NCBI RefSeq assembly: GCF_001039355.2
Contig: NW_019773526.1
Location: 244,548 to 308,547 of the forward strand
Source: Lingula anatina
Lineage: Eukaryota > Brachiopoda > Lingulata > Lingulida > Lingulidae
Reading direction: 5' to 3'
Length of the DNA: 64,000 nt
Below the pieces are notes generated by a model. The model did no database searches. It had not been told where the DNA came from and saw only the letters and a list, made by a program, of their open reading frames with translations. This document shows, one piece after another, positions 55,095 to 64,000 of this stretch (within the stretch, counting starts at the first letter, position 1; every line of letters begins with the position of its first letter). Position numbers and translations under genes: made by a program.

Positions 55095-57729
55095 GTACTT
55101 TTAATTTCAAAACTGAAAGTTAAGTGTACAGAAAGTAAAATAGAACTGTAGAAATGCCGGTACTTTTGTAGTATACCCCCCCCCCCCCCACCCTGTAACT
55201 TTCACTTTTCAAGCAGTTTTTTTACAGTACACTGAACAGCACGAGTTTCACAGAACACTCACAAACTCACTCTGTTGCAGATAAGCATGCTTTTGCTTTT
55301 GGTGCTCTAGGCATGGAAGTGTTCAATGTAGAAGGCCTCCCTGCGCCTTGTACATGTGTAACTCATAGCTTTTCAGCGTTTTTTTTTTAAATTCTGATGT
55401 GGTTAACTCAAAATAACAGAGACCCAAGTCACCACGTTATTAAAAAAGTCATTGAACATGAAATGTAATAAGACGGGGCTAAACAGTATTGCATAAATAC
55501 TGACATGCCAGTACTTATGGCAGCTAGAAGTGTCAGTTTCTAGTTTATTCCAAAACTCTGAATGACTCTGTAAATTGAAAAGATCAGATGGAACTAAAGA
55601 TAAAGTAATGTGACCTCTGAGCAAGCAAAAGATCTAAAGGGAAAGGGACAAGAGACTTAGGCTCTGTTCCCATAGATTTAAGATCGATCTATCCCCGCGG
55701 GGAGTCTCACTAGATTACTTTCAGATAATCCGACTTAAATGTCTGTCCCGCCTACTACAAGCTGTAAGGGGATAATTAACTTTCGTGTCCGCCAGGCTGA
55801 CAGCTATTTAGCGTGAACCCCCAGGGAGATAGGTCGATCTAAAGTAGGTCGATCTAATCTATGGGGTGTTAGACAGAGGTTTATAATATTTTTACAAATG
55901 AACTAATCTTATAAATGCTGTAATAATTCACATGTTCTTCGAAGCTTTTAATTTATGTTTTATGTTGAAGTTTTGCTGAATTCAAACTAAAGTGATGAAC
56001 AGTCAAATTACTTTGTCTGTTATGGCAGTTTATATTTTCAAGATTTAATGACAGTAAAATACTATTTCAGTTTGTGAAAGGAAGACTGTTAGTGTTCACC
56101 AAGAGACTACCATCCCCAGTGCAGCATGTAGCATTCAGAACCTACAGCTATGTATTTTTGGAAAGGTATGATTTGAAAAAGTCCAGATGAAAAACTGAAC
56201 AGATAAACAAGTATATTTCTGTATCAGATTTAGTCCAGATGTTTTCATATAAGATTGACAGTATTTAAAAAAACTATTTTTTTCAATTTGATCTTTAAAA
56301 ATGCTTAATTTAGTTTTGAAATTTTAGTTTGCTCAAACTGTATGCTCTAGGTGTATAAATTCTTTACTGTATTTGGAGAATTATTCTCCCTTTTTTCATG
56401 TAAACAGCAGTTCACAATATTTTCAAAAAGATTATATTATTTCAGAAATGCCCTGCTGCAGTTGTCCTACATTTTTCTGGTAGCACTTGGCCATACTGTG
56501 CTTATTAAAGATGTCATACCTCATCACCAACAGTCACACCATAATGACAGTGACAAACATAACATCTTACTCATTCCTGTGGTATTACTCCTCTCCAACG
56601 GAATCAGTTTTTACTTGGTATCAAAATCTGATCCTGGAGTAATAACAGATACAAATTTGAAATGTTACTGTGACAGATATCATTACGATGGAATATTGTA
56701 TAAACCAAACAAGAAGTGCATTACCTGTGATTTTATTAAACCTGCAAGATCTAAACATTGTGGTAAGTATTTGCTTGATAGGTGCAGTTCAGTTGTTTTA
56801 TTTCCTCTTTTTCTTTCCAATATCTAAAGCTAAATTGGAATAAATCTCAAAACAGTGTACACATTAGAGTTCCAAGTCACTCATTTATTCATATTTCAAA
56901 GAACCATCTTTTATTACAAACTTAATATGTTGAATGTCAAATTTTATCTTATCTTTTTTTTTACCTGAATTATTTTAGCCTACTGTAACAAGTGTATCTT
57001 TCGCTTTGATCACCATTGTTTTTGGACCAACCAGTGTATTGGAGGACTTAACTATCACTATTTCTTCGCCTTCCTGGTCTCTGCTACCTTAATGAGTGCT
57101 AATGCAGTAGTCATGGGAGTTCAGGCACTGCTAGGGATCATAGACAGTCGTGATATGTGGAACATGTTCTTCATTGATAAAAGTGGACAAAAGCAGCAGG
57201 TCACAGTTAGAATACTGTGTCAGGTAGATTTTGCATTCTGAAAGTTAATATAAAGTTTTGTTAAGTACAAAAACTTAATTAAGCATGAAAATAATAGTAA
57301 AGATTTAAAGCAAACATTTATACAGATTTACCAAGTTTTGGTTTGACCATAATGATTACTCCACTGAATTATTACAAAATAATTTAAAGTTAAACCATAA
57401 TGTAAAATTTAAACCACCAGTGAGTACACATGGTCTTAGCTTTGTATTAACTATTTTTCTTACAGAATCTTTTTATGCAGTATCCAAGGACAGTTTTTAT
57501 GGTGGCATCTCTCTTTGCAACAAGCGTGTTTCTTCTTGGCTTAACCAGTTACCATGGATACCTAATATTGACTAATCAAACCACCAATGAAAGATACAAG
57601 ACAGTTGAAGTGACAGATAGAAATTTGATAAAATCTAGAAACCAGCCATACAACAGAGGAGTATGGTGTAATTTAACTGAAATATTTTGGTCATCATATT
57701 CAAGGAAAAGGAGGAAATTTCGGAAGTGA
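54984..57729 (+). CDS. ZDHHC4: Palmitoyltransferase ZDHHC4, complete
   Basis: Transfers palmitate to cysteines of membrane-associated proteins; vertebrate ZDHHC4 acts in the ER/Golgi. Five exons join in phase for 343 residues, almost the human length. Order: TM1 from residue 2 (MEFLVLFGGYIVVFSIVAS), TM2 and TM3 (about 75-135), Cys-rich domain about 160-210 with CITCDFIKPARSKHC and the DHHC box (Asp185-Cys188, Cys188 nucleophile), TM4, TM5, TTxE motif TTNE (295-298), and an Asn-containing PaCCT-like motif near RGVWCNLTEIF. The start MEFLVLF matches the family's usual MDFLVLF; an upstream in-frame ATG (54891) would add 31 unlike residues. DHHC-F-W-T-N-Q-C has Gln where most members have Asn. 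The tail SRKRRKFRK is basic but lacks the canonical KKXX seen in human ZDHHC4. Confidence 0.95.
55095..56070. other. ZDHHC4 intron 1
   Basis: Contains a C13-type tract (about 55177-55189) and MITE family A copy 2. A minus-strand frame (55403-55624) has no recognisable domain. Confidence 0.7.
55660..55868. mobile_element. MITE family A, copy 2
   Basis: Inverted orientation relative to the copy at 5126. Begins GGCTCTGTTCCCATAGATTT and ends TCTATGGGGTG, flanked by TTA on both sides (55657-55659, 55869-55871). The interior is colinear with the other two copies. It sits inside ZDHHC4 intron 1. Confidence 0.88.
56071..56165 (+). CDS. ZDHHC4: ZDHHC4 exon 2
   Basis: Acceptor CTATTTCAG|TTTG, donor GGAAAG|GTATGA; phase 0 to 2. 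Cytosolic loop after TM1. Confidence 0.92.
56446..56762 (+). CDS. ZDHHC4: ZDHHC4 exon 3
   Basis: Acceptor ATTATTTCAG|AAAT, donor CATTGTG|GTAAGT; phase 2 to 1. Encodes TM2, a His-rich lumenal loop (HHQQSHHNDSDKH), TM3, the DPG motif (SDPGVI) and the first half of the zinc-binding Cys-rich domain. Confidence 0.94.
56979..57223 (+). CDS. ZDHHC4: ZDHHC4 exon 4 (catalytic)
   Basis: Acceptor TTATTTTAG|CCTA, donor TGTCAG|GTAGAT; phase 1 to 0. Encodes FRFDHHCFWTNQCIGGLNYH with the catalytic Cys, and TM4. Confidence 0.96.
57466..57729 (+). CDS. ZDHHC4: ZDHHC4 exon 5 (terminal)
   Basis: Acceptor TTCTTACAG|AATC to TGA 57727-57729. Encodes TM5, TNQTTNERY, the PaCCT-like motif and the basic tail. Confidence 0.95.
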   Translation, partial: NLFMQYPRTVFMVASLFATSVFLLGLTSYHGYLILTNQTTNERYKTVEVTDRNLIKSRNQPYNRGVWCNLTEIFWSSYSRKRRKFRK

Positions 57730-58481
57730 AGGAAATAATATAAATGTATGCAGGAGCAATCATTAAGTCACTCTAATACTTAAGCTTACAGCAACACTTT
57801 ATTGAACACTGTGAAACTTACAATCACGCTCAGCTAAGCTCAAGTTACTGGTTCTTATTTTTCGCCTCTCCCCACTCCTCCTCAACACCCAGCACCTTTC
57901 TCTCTCCTCTGCCTCTTGCCTCAGTTGTCTTTCAATGAAATGTCTGCATGGCCACTGGCACTAATCCAGAACAAAACTGTCTGCCCGTGGAAAATACACA
58001 AAAGAGTACAAAAATTGTCTTTTCAACCCCTTCCTTGAACGTAGTTATCAACACAGCAGCTGTCATGGCCACCCATGGCTGGTTTATACAAAAAATGGGA
58101 GATCAACTTTACACTTTTTACTTTTCATGGAGACATTCTCCATCTCCTTGCCCCCCTGACAAACAGTCTCACACAAAATGGTGAGTACTGCACATGCTCA
58201 CCAGTTAGTGGAAAAGGTCTGTTAAGCTTAATTGCACCACATGCACAGAATTTAGAAGTCAAATATTCCCCAGGATGCATTGAACCTTTATATCAAGGAA
58301 TTAGAGAAAATAGTCTTTGTTCTGTCCATATCCATGCTTTTTGCTTATGTAAGTTAAAATTCCCTCAATGGTGAAATGAACCAACTCAAATTCAGAATGA
58401 ATATTTCAACATGGGCAATCATTCCTAAAACTGATTACAATTCAGCCCATTTGATGCCAGATACAGCTTATGTTGTCAGTC
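57730..58481. other. Post-ZDHHC4 sequence, probably transposon-derived
   Basis: It includes any ZDHHC4 3'UTR (no canonical AATAAA close to the stop). ACTTTATTGAACACTG...AACTTACAA near 57798 looks like an LTR or element end; this is only a resemblance. Confidence 0.35.
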
Positions 58482-58652
58482 CTACTGCCCCCATTTTGTG
58501 CACATACTTGCCAACTTGACACGTAGGAGGAAAATGGATGCAACATGCTTACATGTGCTACAGGTATGTGGACCCATCCCACTGGGACACTCACAGTGAC
58601 TGTCCACAGGCTCACCCTCCCTTCCAAGTTTCAATTTGATGTTGTAGCTCAC
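58482..58652 (-). pseudogene. SWIM zinc-finger fragment
   Basis: The minus-strand frame reads a SWIM-type finger, HCECPSGMGPHTCSTCKH (C-x-C...C-x-H), preceded by a YNIKLKLGREGEP strand as in SWIM proteins that accompany YqaJ-like nucleases in mobile DNA. It is stopped by TAG shortly after, and the rest of the usual tail (TDNISCIWHQ) continues in another frame. There is no start codon. A decayed piece of a transposon-borne gene. Confidence 0.6.
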
Positions 58653-58737
58653 CTATACATTGAAATAACAGAATCTTCTCTGGGTCAGGTCTGATTCCTT
58701 CTACCCCTACAATGATTCCATTATAGGTGACACTGGT

Positions 58738-59010
58738 TTATTTCAAGCTTTTTCTTTGAATTAAAACGAAATTGTTCTCCACTGCACATTTGATAACCTC
58801 TTCCAGGATCTGGCCATGTTCTTCTACTGTCTCTGTTGCGATCAATGTATCGTCTGTAATAGCACATATGTTTCTGATATCACCAAACACACAGTACACA
58901 TTCTTTTGTAAAATATCTGTAGCACTGATGATCTCAAAAGGCATACATTTAAATTGATACTTTCCAAAGGTTGTCAATTCTGAGCTAGGGTCATCTAGTA
59001 ACACGTACCT
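58738..59010 (-). pseudogene. Ty3/Gypsy-type reverse transcriptase fragment
   Basis: About 88 codons on the minus strand carry RT palm motifs: LLDDPSSELTTF, the YQFKCMPF motif, an ITDD that replaces the usual YxDD active site, and TVEEHGQILEEVI. Both ends are missing and the conserved F-G-I-x-S-A-P context is altered, so it is inactive. An old retroelement piece, not linked in normal order to the integrase remnant. Confidence 0.75.
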
Positions 59011-59469
59011 AGTAATAAAAATATTTTGAGGTCAATGATGGTGAACATTATATTTCCTTGTAGCTGTGTGCTGCTATGTGATTCTGATTGGATAATATTA
59101 GTACAAAGGTGGCATGTCCTCATGTACATCAATTCATATTTTTCCCAGGTGTACTCGGACATTCCATTGACACAATGCTCTCAAAATTTCCACACCTGGA
59201 AAATGCTACCGGTCTCCTCCTTTTCCACTGTTGCTATGCTTCTTGCAAATTTAGTCACCTTTTTGTCACTAACATAACTTGCTCCCACATCAAGACCCTT
59301 TGCTGTATCCAATTTACAAAGTAATGTAAACATTTTATAACTTACATGGTATGTGAGCATTGCTAAAAAGAATGTTCAACCAGTATGTCTTGTGAGCCCT
59401 GAGAGATTGCAGTGTCCTGCCAGCCTGAGATTCAGCACATTCAGAAGCCTGTTTTTTGACTTAGAAACA

Positions 59470-59999
59470 TTAACATGTTTTGCAATAGTACCAATGCGTG
59501 CAAGGATGCTTATTCAACAACTTCCTTCTTTTCTGCCATGCTGTAGTTCCTGTATTTACCCCATTTGGTAGGGATATTAACTGTCTCCATATCACCAGTC
59601 TGCCCTGAGTGACTGCAACCTTCTTAGGCCATATAACTGGTTGCCTCTGTGGTCCTTGTGGCAAGGGTTCCATGAGCCAATGTGCTGGGAAGGTGTTTTG
59701 CACATCTGAGGTCTTGCTAAAAAGCATTTAAAAACACAAAGATTCGGGCTAACAAAACTTTGCCATTTATTATAAAGTCATAGTCACAATCCCCCTGTAA
59801 TAGTTCTTTGGGGTGCTTAAGGAGGCAATTTGGGGCTTTTTTCCCTGGGATATTACAACTAAGCAGGCCATTGTGATTTTCCATGGTTAGTAGAAGGTAA
59901 TCTCTTGGTTGGGGCAACTGAGATGACTGGTCCTGAAGATGTAGGCCCAGGTCTACAAATTCATTCTCCCAAATTCCATCCTTGACTTTGTTAACAACC
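59470..59999 (-). pseudogene. Gag-like or unknown transposon-derived fragments
   Basis: Two minus-strand frames in different phases (59470-59727, 59717-59917), plus GIWENEFVDLG near 59946-59985, resemble the gag-like leader often annotated in invertebrate retroelements. No single open frame, no start. The family assignment is weak. Confidence 0.35.
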
Positions 60000-60089
60000 T
60001 TGGCGTGTGGAGGGATGGACTTAATATGGTATCTATTTGAAGTTGAGGGTTGGGAGATACCATACCTGAGTCAGCTGGAGAGGAAGCAG

Positions 60090-61051
60090 ATGGCAGTACG
60101 GGAGCCTCAGGGCTTTTGATTTGTCCAATCCAGTCTGTCTCTAGCTTGGCACCTTTCCGCCCAATCTTGTGGAAGTTTTTCTCCAACACTTTCATTCCCC
60201 TTTCTAATTCAAATACTGTTATATTCCTTGATCTCTTTGGTTTATACTGCTTTTTGTATGTGCCTGAGACTTTTTAACTTTCTACATGTACTTTTCGCAT
60301 AATTCTGTGAGTTGCTGCTGTTGAGATTCTACCTGCTCATCATAGTCCACTTTGCTGGGCATTGTGACTTCTTAGTCTGTGTCTTCTCAGCCTCCTTAGA
60401 AAAAAAGGAGAGTATCCAGTGGCACAGTGTGGGGCTGTCTGATAAGCAAAAGATTACTGAGTCTAAGTACCTTTCCCAGTTATTCTGCTTCTTCAGCATT
60501 TGGTTCATTGCAAAATTCTGATCCCTGGTAATTCAACAGTTTTTCAGGGGTACCCATCCTGTAAAAGAAAGAGGAAAGAACCTTGACAACACTTGCAGCT
60601 GCATCTTTAGATGGGATTGGGAATGTTTTCATCAGCTTGGTATAATAGTTGGAATGAGTCAAGACGTATCTGTTTCTGTTCTCTGACAAAGGCAAAGAGC
60701 CAATCAGGTCACTGCCAACCATTTCTTACTTGCCGACAACTTTGATTGACCGCAACATTGGTGCTTCTGTTTTATTCTTCTCTGTGTGCTGGCATATTGT
60801 CACACATCTTGATTCATTTGTTAGTGTATTCATGCTTTTCCAATAGAAGCAGTTCTCAATTTTCCCAAGGGTGTTCTACTGCCAGAGATGGCAAATACAA
60901 CAAGCTTCCGTACACCATTATTGATGTAGTATATCTCTAAACCTTCACACATAAAGTTCTTTGCCATTCTCTTAACTGATACCCTGGCAATCCAGCTGGC
61001 ATCCTCTTTCCTTTCTCGAAGACATTGAAACACATCTGCTTTGATTACCAA
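60090..61051 (-). pseudogene. KRBA2-like / Gypsy-type DDE integrase pseudogene
   Basis: Minus-strand pieces, in order: a leader with IYYINNGVRKLVVF (60830-61051), the end of a zinc-binding region (VTICQHTEKNKTEAP), a catalytic-core start (GSDLIGSLPLSENRNRYVLT, with the first Asp), a YQGSEFCNE region where the second catalytic Asp position is Tyr, then NNWERYLDSVI and a C-terminal KIGRKGAKLETDWIG as in integrase GPY-type tails. In-frame stops (TAA just before the core), frameshifts and an internal deletion after the EFCNE motif show it is dead. Such proteins are widespread as KRAB-A domain-containing protein 2-like models in invertebrates. Confidence 0.72.
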
Positions 61052-63328
61052 ATTGTGCTTCTAATTCAAAGACTGTTACTTTCCTTGCTTCATACTGCTC
61101 CTTGTATCTTGCTCGAGGCCTTTCTATTTTCTTCTACTTCTCATGTAACTGTGAAATGCTGCTGTTTAGATTCTTCCTGCTCATTGTAGTCCACTATGCT
61201 GGGTGAAGTAATGATGAATATGTTACAACATTTAAGGGTCCCTGAAAATGTGCACTGCCCCCAGTCTTGGATCCGTGGCCATTCAGACCATAGTCTCTTT
61301 AGCTTAACTGATTAACTGGTACCACTTACATTCTTTATGTCCTGCTTGCTATTCCAACACCACTGACATTCTGGCTTATCAATAGCCACACCTCAAGCTT
61401 AGATTTATTTTCTAAGCTTGATGAGGTTGAGGCAGTCTTGATATTTTGTTCTTACTCTAGGTACCACAAAATTTGGAAAAAAATTTGATAACCATTTTAC
61501 CTTTAGAGTTCTTCTGTACTTTTTAAAAGTTAATGGCAAGACACTACCTAGCTGAAAATTTTGGAAAATGTTGTAATTTTTTTTATTTCCTGTCTATCAA
61601 CTTTGCCAGTCTGCTGCTTTATAAATGTTTGGCGTAACTCTGATCTGGGAATATTGTTTTAAGGCTCAAATTCTAATTGATCAACTTTCCATTAAATTAT
61701 TAATTATTATTTAATGTTATAAAGTAAAATATTGACATTTGTCAAAACAGAAGTTAAGCACACAATTTCGGACATGATGAACAATAATGTTTCTTCCATA
61801 GAGTAGTTTGTTAGGCATTTTCATTTTCTTTGTCATTTTATAGCTTAATTACAAACTGTGTGTATGCACATAAATGGTGGAAATGTACAGGTTTCTGGTA
61901 TAAAGGTAACTTCTCTGTATTTCATATTTAAAGGTTATAATAAAACATGTTTCTGAAAAGTTAGATTTGACCAAGCTGCTTAAGGATGAGGCAGTTACAA
62001 ACCTACTCCATGTTCAGGAAGAAGAGTGGTTTTTCAATGACCTGTCTAGCTAGATGGATTCACTACTTTTGTCTTTCATGTAACAGTGTGCTTTTCTTAT
62101 TATTTTTCTTTACACTTAAGACTATTATAATAATGGAAGGTATTTCCTGTTGTGGTTTGAGCACTTGCTTTTTTCTTGGGGCAGAATAAAATGTTCATAA
62201 AGTTACAAAAACAATTGTTTTAAAAGACGGTAACCTTTTCTTTGCAACTTTGTTGAAATGTATTCTTTGATTACAGAAATATAAACAAAGTAATTCCAAG
62301 GTTTGTAAAAATGGTTTTATTACACACAGTTATCCAGAAGACAAAGATCAAATATTTCAGCACAATTTTCTTTAAATTTGCCATCATAATTTATTCTGAA
62401 AAAAAAAAAAAAAAATGAAATAGAAGAATGGTCTTTGTAAACAATCTCTCTTCTGAATTCCACTTCATAAATGTGAGGTAAAAAAACACTTCCATAACAA
62501 CAATATAACAAAATGTAAAGTGCATGTCACTTAATTTAAATGCTGATTTACACGTACTTCTCTATGGCACTATCAATCTGGACAAAGCAGATGGAGAAGG
62601 TAAAGGAATTACATGAAAAAGAAAGCAGATGGAATGCTCGGCATTTGAAAGGTAAAACAAATTTACTTCTGGGGGGGAAAAAGGTAATAAACTAATAAAC
62701 AGGTTTGAAAATATACTGAGTATAACACCAAGCAAACAATAATTACAACTACAAATCCATTACACAAACAAATACAAATCTAAATGCCTTAACTATATCT
62801 CTTGCAACCTTACCCCTGAGCATTTTTAGTATAATAATTATATTATATATGTGCACAAACAAATAACTGATCCTCTTATACAGAAAACCAATAGGTTTTA
62901 AAATTGTACATCAGATCACTTCACAGCCCTTCCTCAGATGGTGAAATAGCATCAGGAAAACTGTAATTTATAAATTCTTTCCACAGAGTCCAGTACTGGG
63001 ATCACTCTATCATAAAAATCCATGATAAATAGCCAAAAATTTTAGCCCCATAAAGTTTCTGACATCAAACAGTCATATTAAATTTTCATGACTTTTAGAA
63101 AATATTTATTAATGAATCTGCAATCAATAAAAATAAATGACCTTTGGTATATGCAAAAAAAAAAAAAAAAAATCATGCTCGATGTTAGTAAGGTATAGAA
63201 ATTAGGCAAATTTGTGTAAGATGTAGTGAGCTTCAAGGCTAACAACACTAATGTTCACATCTCACCTAGGCTAAGATCACAGTGATAGCTAACAAAATAA
63301 TTTTGAGTATCTAAACAATCCAAATATC
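61052..63328. other. No gene seen
   Basis: AT-rich non-coding, with A tracts at about 62399-62415 and 63155-63171. The right part could be a 3'UTR for the tentative minus-strand exon at 63.3-63.5 kb. Confidence 0.45.
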
Positions 63329-63548
63329 CTAATTACTTAAAGAGATCCAGATCAAATTCATCAAAAGAGACATAAAAAGTGAACTCAATAACGTGCTGGC
63401 GGTACTGATGATGGCTGGACACAAAGGCTTGACAGGTTTAATAACTGGACATTCTTTAGTTAACAGCTGTATGGGGTTGTGGCGGACTGCCACATCTGAC
63501 TGTTCACAGAACCCTTCGGTAACCTCAAATGACTTGGGCACAAACACA
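63329..63548 (-). CDS. Tentative terminal exon of a minus-strand gene
   Basis: A good minus-strand acceptor (TTCTATTTCCAG|TGTG at 63549-63550) opens a frame VFVPKSFEVTEGFCEQSDVA to a stop at 63329-63331. Alternatively an acceptor-like GTGTCCAG near 63412 opens a more protein-like acidic end, YRQHVIEFTFYVSFDEFDLD, stopping at 63333-63335 in another frame. I do not recognise either. Upstream exons would lie beyond the window. Confidence 0.3.
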
Positions 63549-63749
63549 CTGGAAATAGAAAAAGAGTGAAAGGTACTGGGTCTGGCTTCCCTTATAAACA
63601 AATCCTCTTTTTAAAGTCGACTGATAATGAAATTTGAACCATTATAATAATATTAAATAGACAAGCTATGTACATGAAGCTAATTTCAACATTGCCTAAC
63701 ATTCTAGAAATGTCCACCTGCAGTTATTTTCTTATAAAACATTATCCTA

Positions 63750-63963
63750 GGGCGCATTCCCATATATTTTAGATCAATCTATCCCTGTGGGGAGTCTCAC
63801 TAGATTACTGTCAGATAATCTGGCTTAAATGTCCGTCCCGCCTACTACAAGCTGTAAGGGGGTAATTAACTTTCGTGCCCGCTCGGATGACAGCTATTTA
63901 GCGTGAACCCCCAGGGAGTTAGGTCAATCTAGTTGGATCGATCTAATCTCTGGGAATGGGGTC
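63750..63963. mobile_element. MITE family A, copy 3
   Basis: Same orientation as copy 2 and the most diverged of the three (for example AGATCAATCT for AGATCGATCT). Ends GGCGCATTCCCATA and CTGGGAATGGGGT; the target duplication is no longer clear (CTA left, ATA region right). Confidence 0.8.
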
Positions 63964-64000
63964 ATATACTTGATTTACATTAATAAATCAACATAAAAAA
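63964..64000. other. Window end, nothing seen
   Basis: A short AT-rich tail with no feature. Confidence 0.5.

Noticed and set aside
1-64000. CRISPR arrays, tRNA or rRNA genes
   Set aside because: Looked for regularly spaced repeats and for cloverleaf or conserved rRNA motifs by eye. The tandem repeats present have no unique spacers and no RNA gene was recognised; a tRNAscan run would be decisive.

Overview
The window is AT-rich animal DNA with small exons, long introns, GT-AG splice sites, many microsatellites and decayed transposons. It is neither bacterial nor viral. The gene set is a CatSper auxiliary subunit, a collybistin/ASEF-type RhoGEF and a DHHC acyltransferase. Together with the abundant Harbinger-like MITEs and the KRBA2-like and SWIM-domain transposon debris, this points to a marine invertebrate. 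A lophotrochozoan, probably a mollusc, is my best guess, but the species is not identified.

Layout: (1) 1-21758 holds no certain gene. It contains several MITEs and repeats, plus a possible promoter and first exon near 8.27-8.44 kb that could belong to the next gene. (2) 21759-42080 (+) is a 14-exon RhoGEF of the SPATA13/ARHGEF4/ARHGEF9 family: one long disordered exon, four linker exons, then SH3, DH and PH. All splice phases agree, giving 1367 residues downstream of the missing first exon. A TATA-containing alternative promoter and a short first exon just before the SH3 exon predict a collybistin-like isoform of about 533 residues. The 3'UTR runs to about 44.86 kb. (3) 45057-47180 (-) is a four-exon gene for a 315-residue coiled-coil protein that I do not recognise. 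It converges with the RhoGEF and diverges from the next gene. (4) 47394-51060 (+) holds the first six exons, 250 codons, of a CatSper-delta-like gene, which then runs into a repeat-rich region and an assembly gap (53807-53867). The two genes share a 213-bp intergenic promoter with CRE, ZNF143/Staf-like and YY1-like motifs. (5) 54984-57729 (+) is a complete five-exon ZDHHC4 (343 residues). (6) 57.8-61.1 kb is a transposon graveyard on the minus strand: a KRBA2/Gypsy-like integrase, a Gypsy-type reverse-transcriptase fragment, a gag-like fragment and a SWIM zinc-finger fragment, all broken. (7) 61-64 kb is mostly empty, with a tentative minus-strand terminal exon near 63.4 kb and the third copy of a 210-bp MITE.

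The genes are not an operon. The one suggestive functional link is the divergent pair: a sperm-channel subunit and an unknown coiled-coil protein may be co-expressed, for example in ciliated or sperm cells. No clearly new biological system is visible. The most useful leads are the alternative RhoGEF first exon, the shared promoter, the interrupted CatSper gene and the orphan coiled-coil gene.
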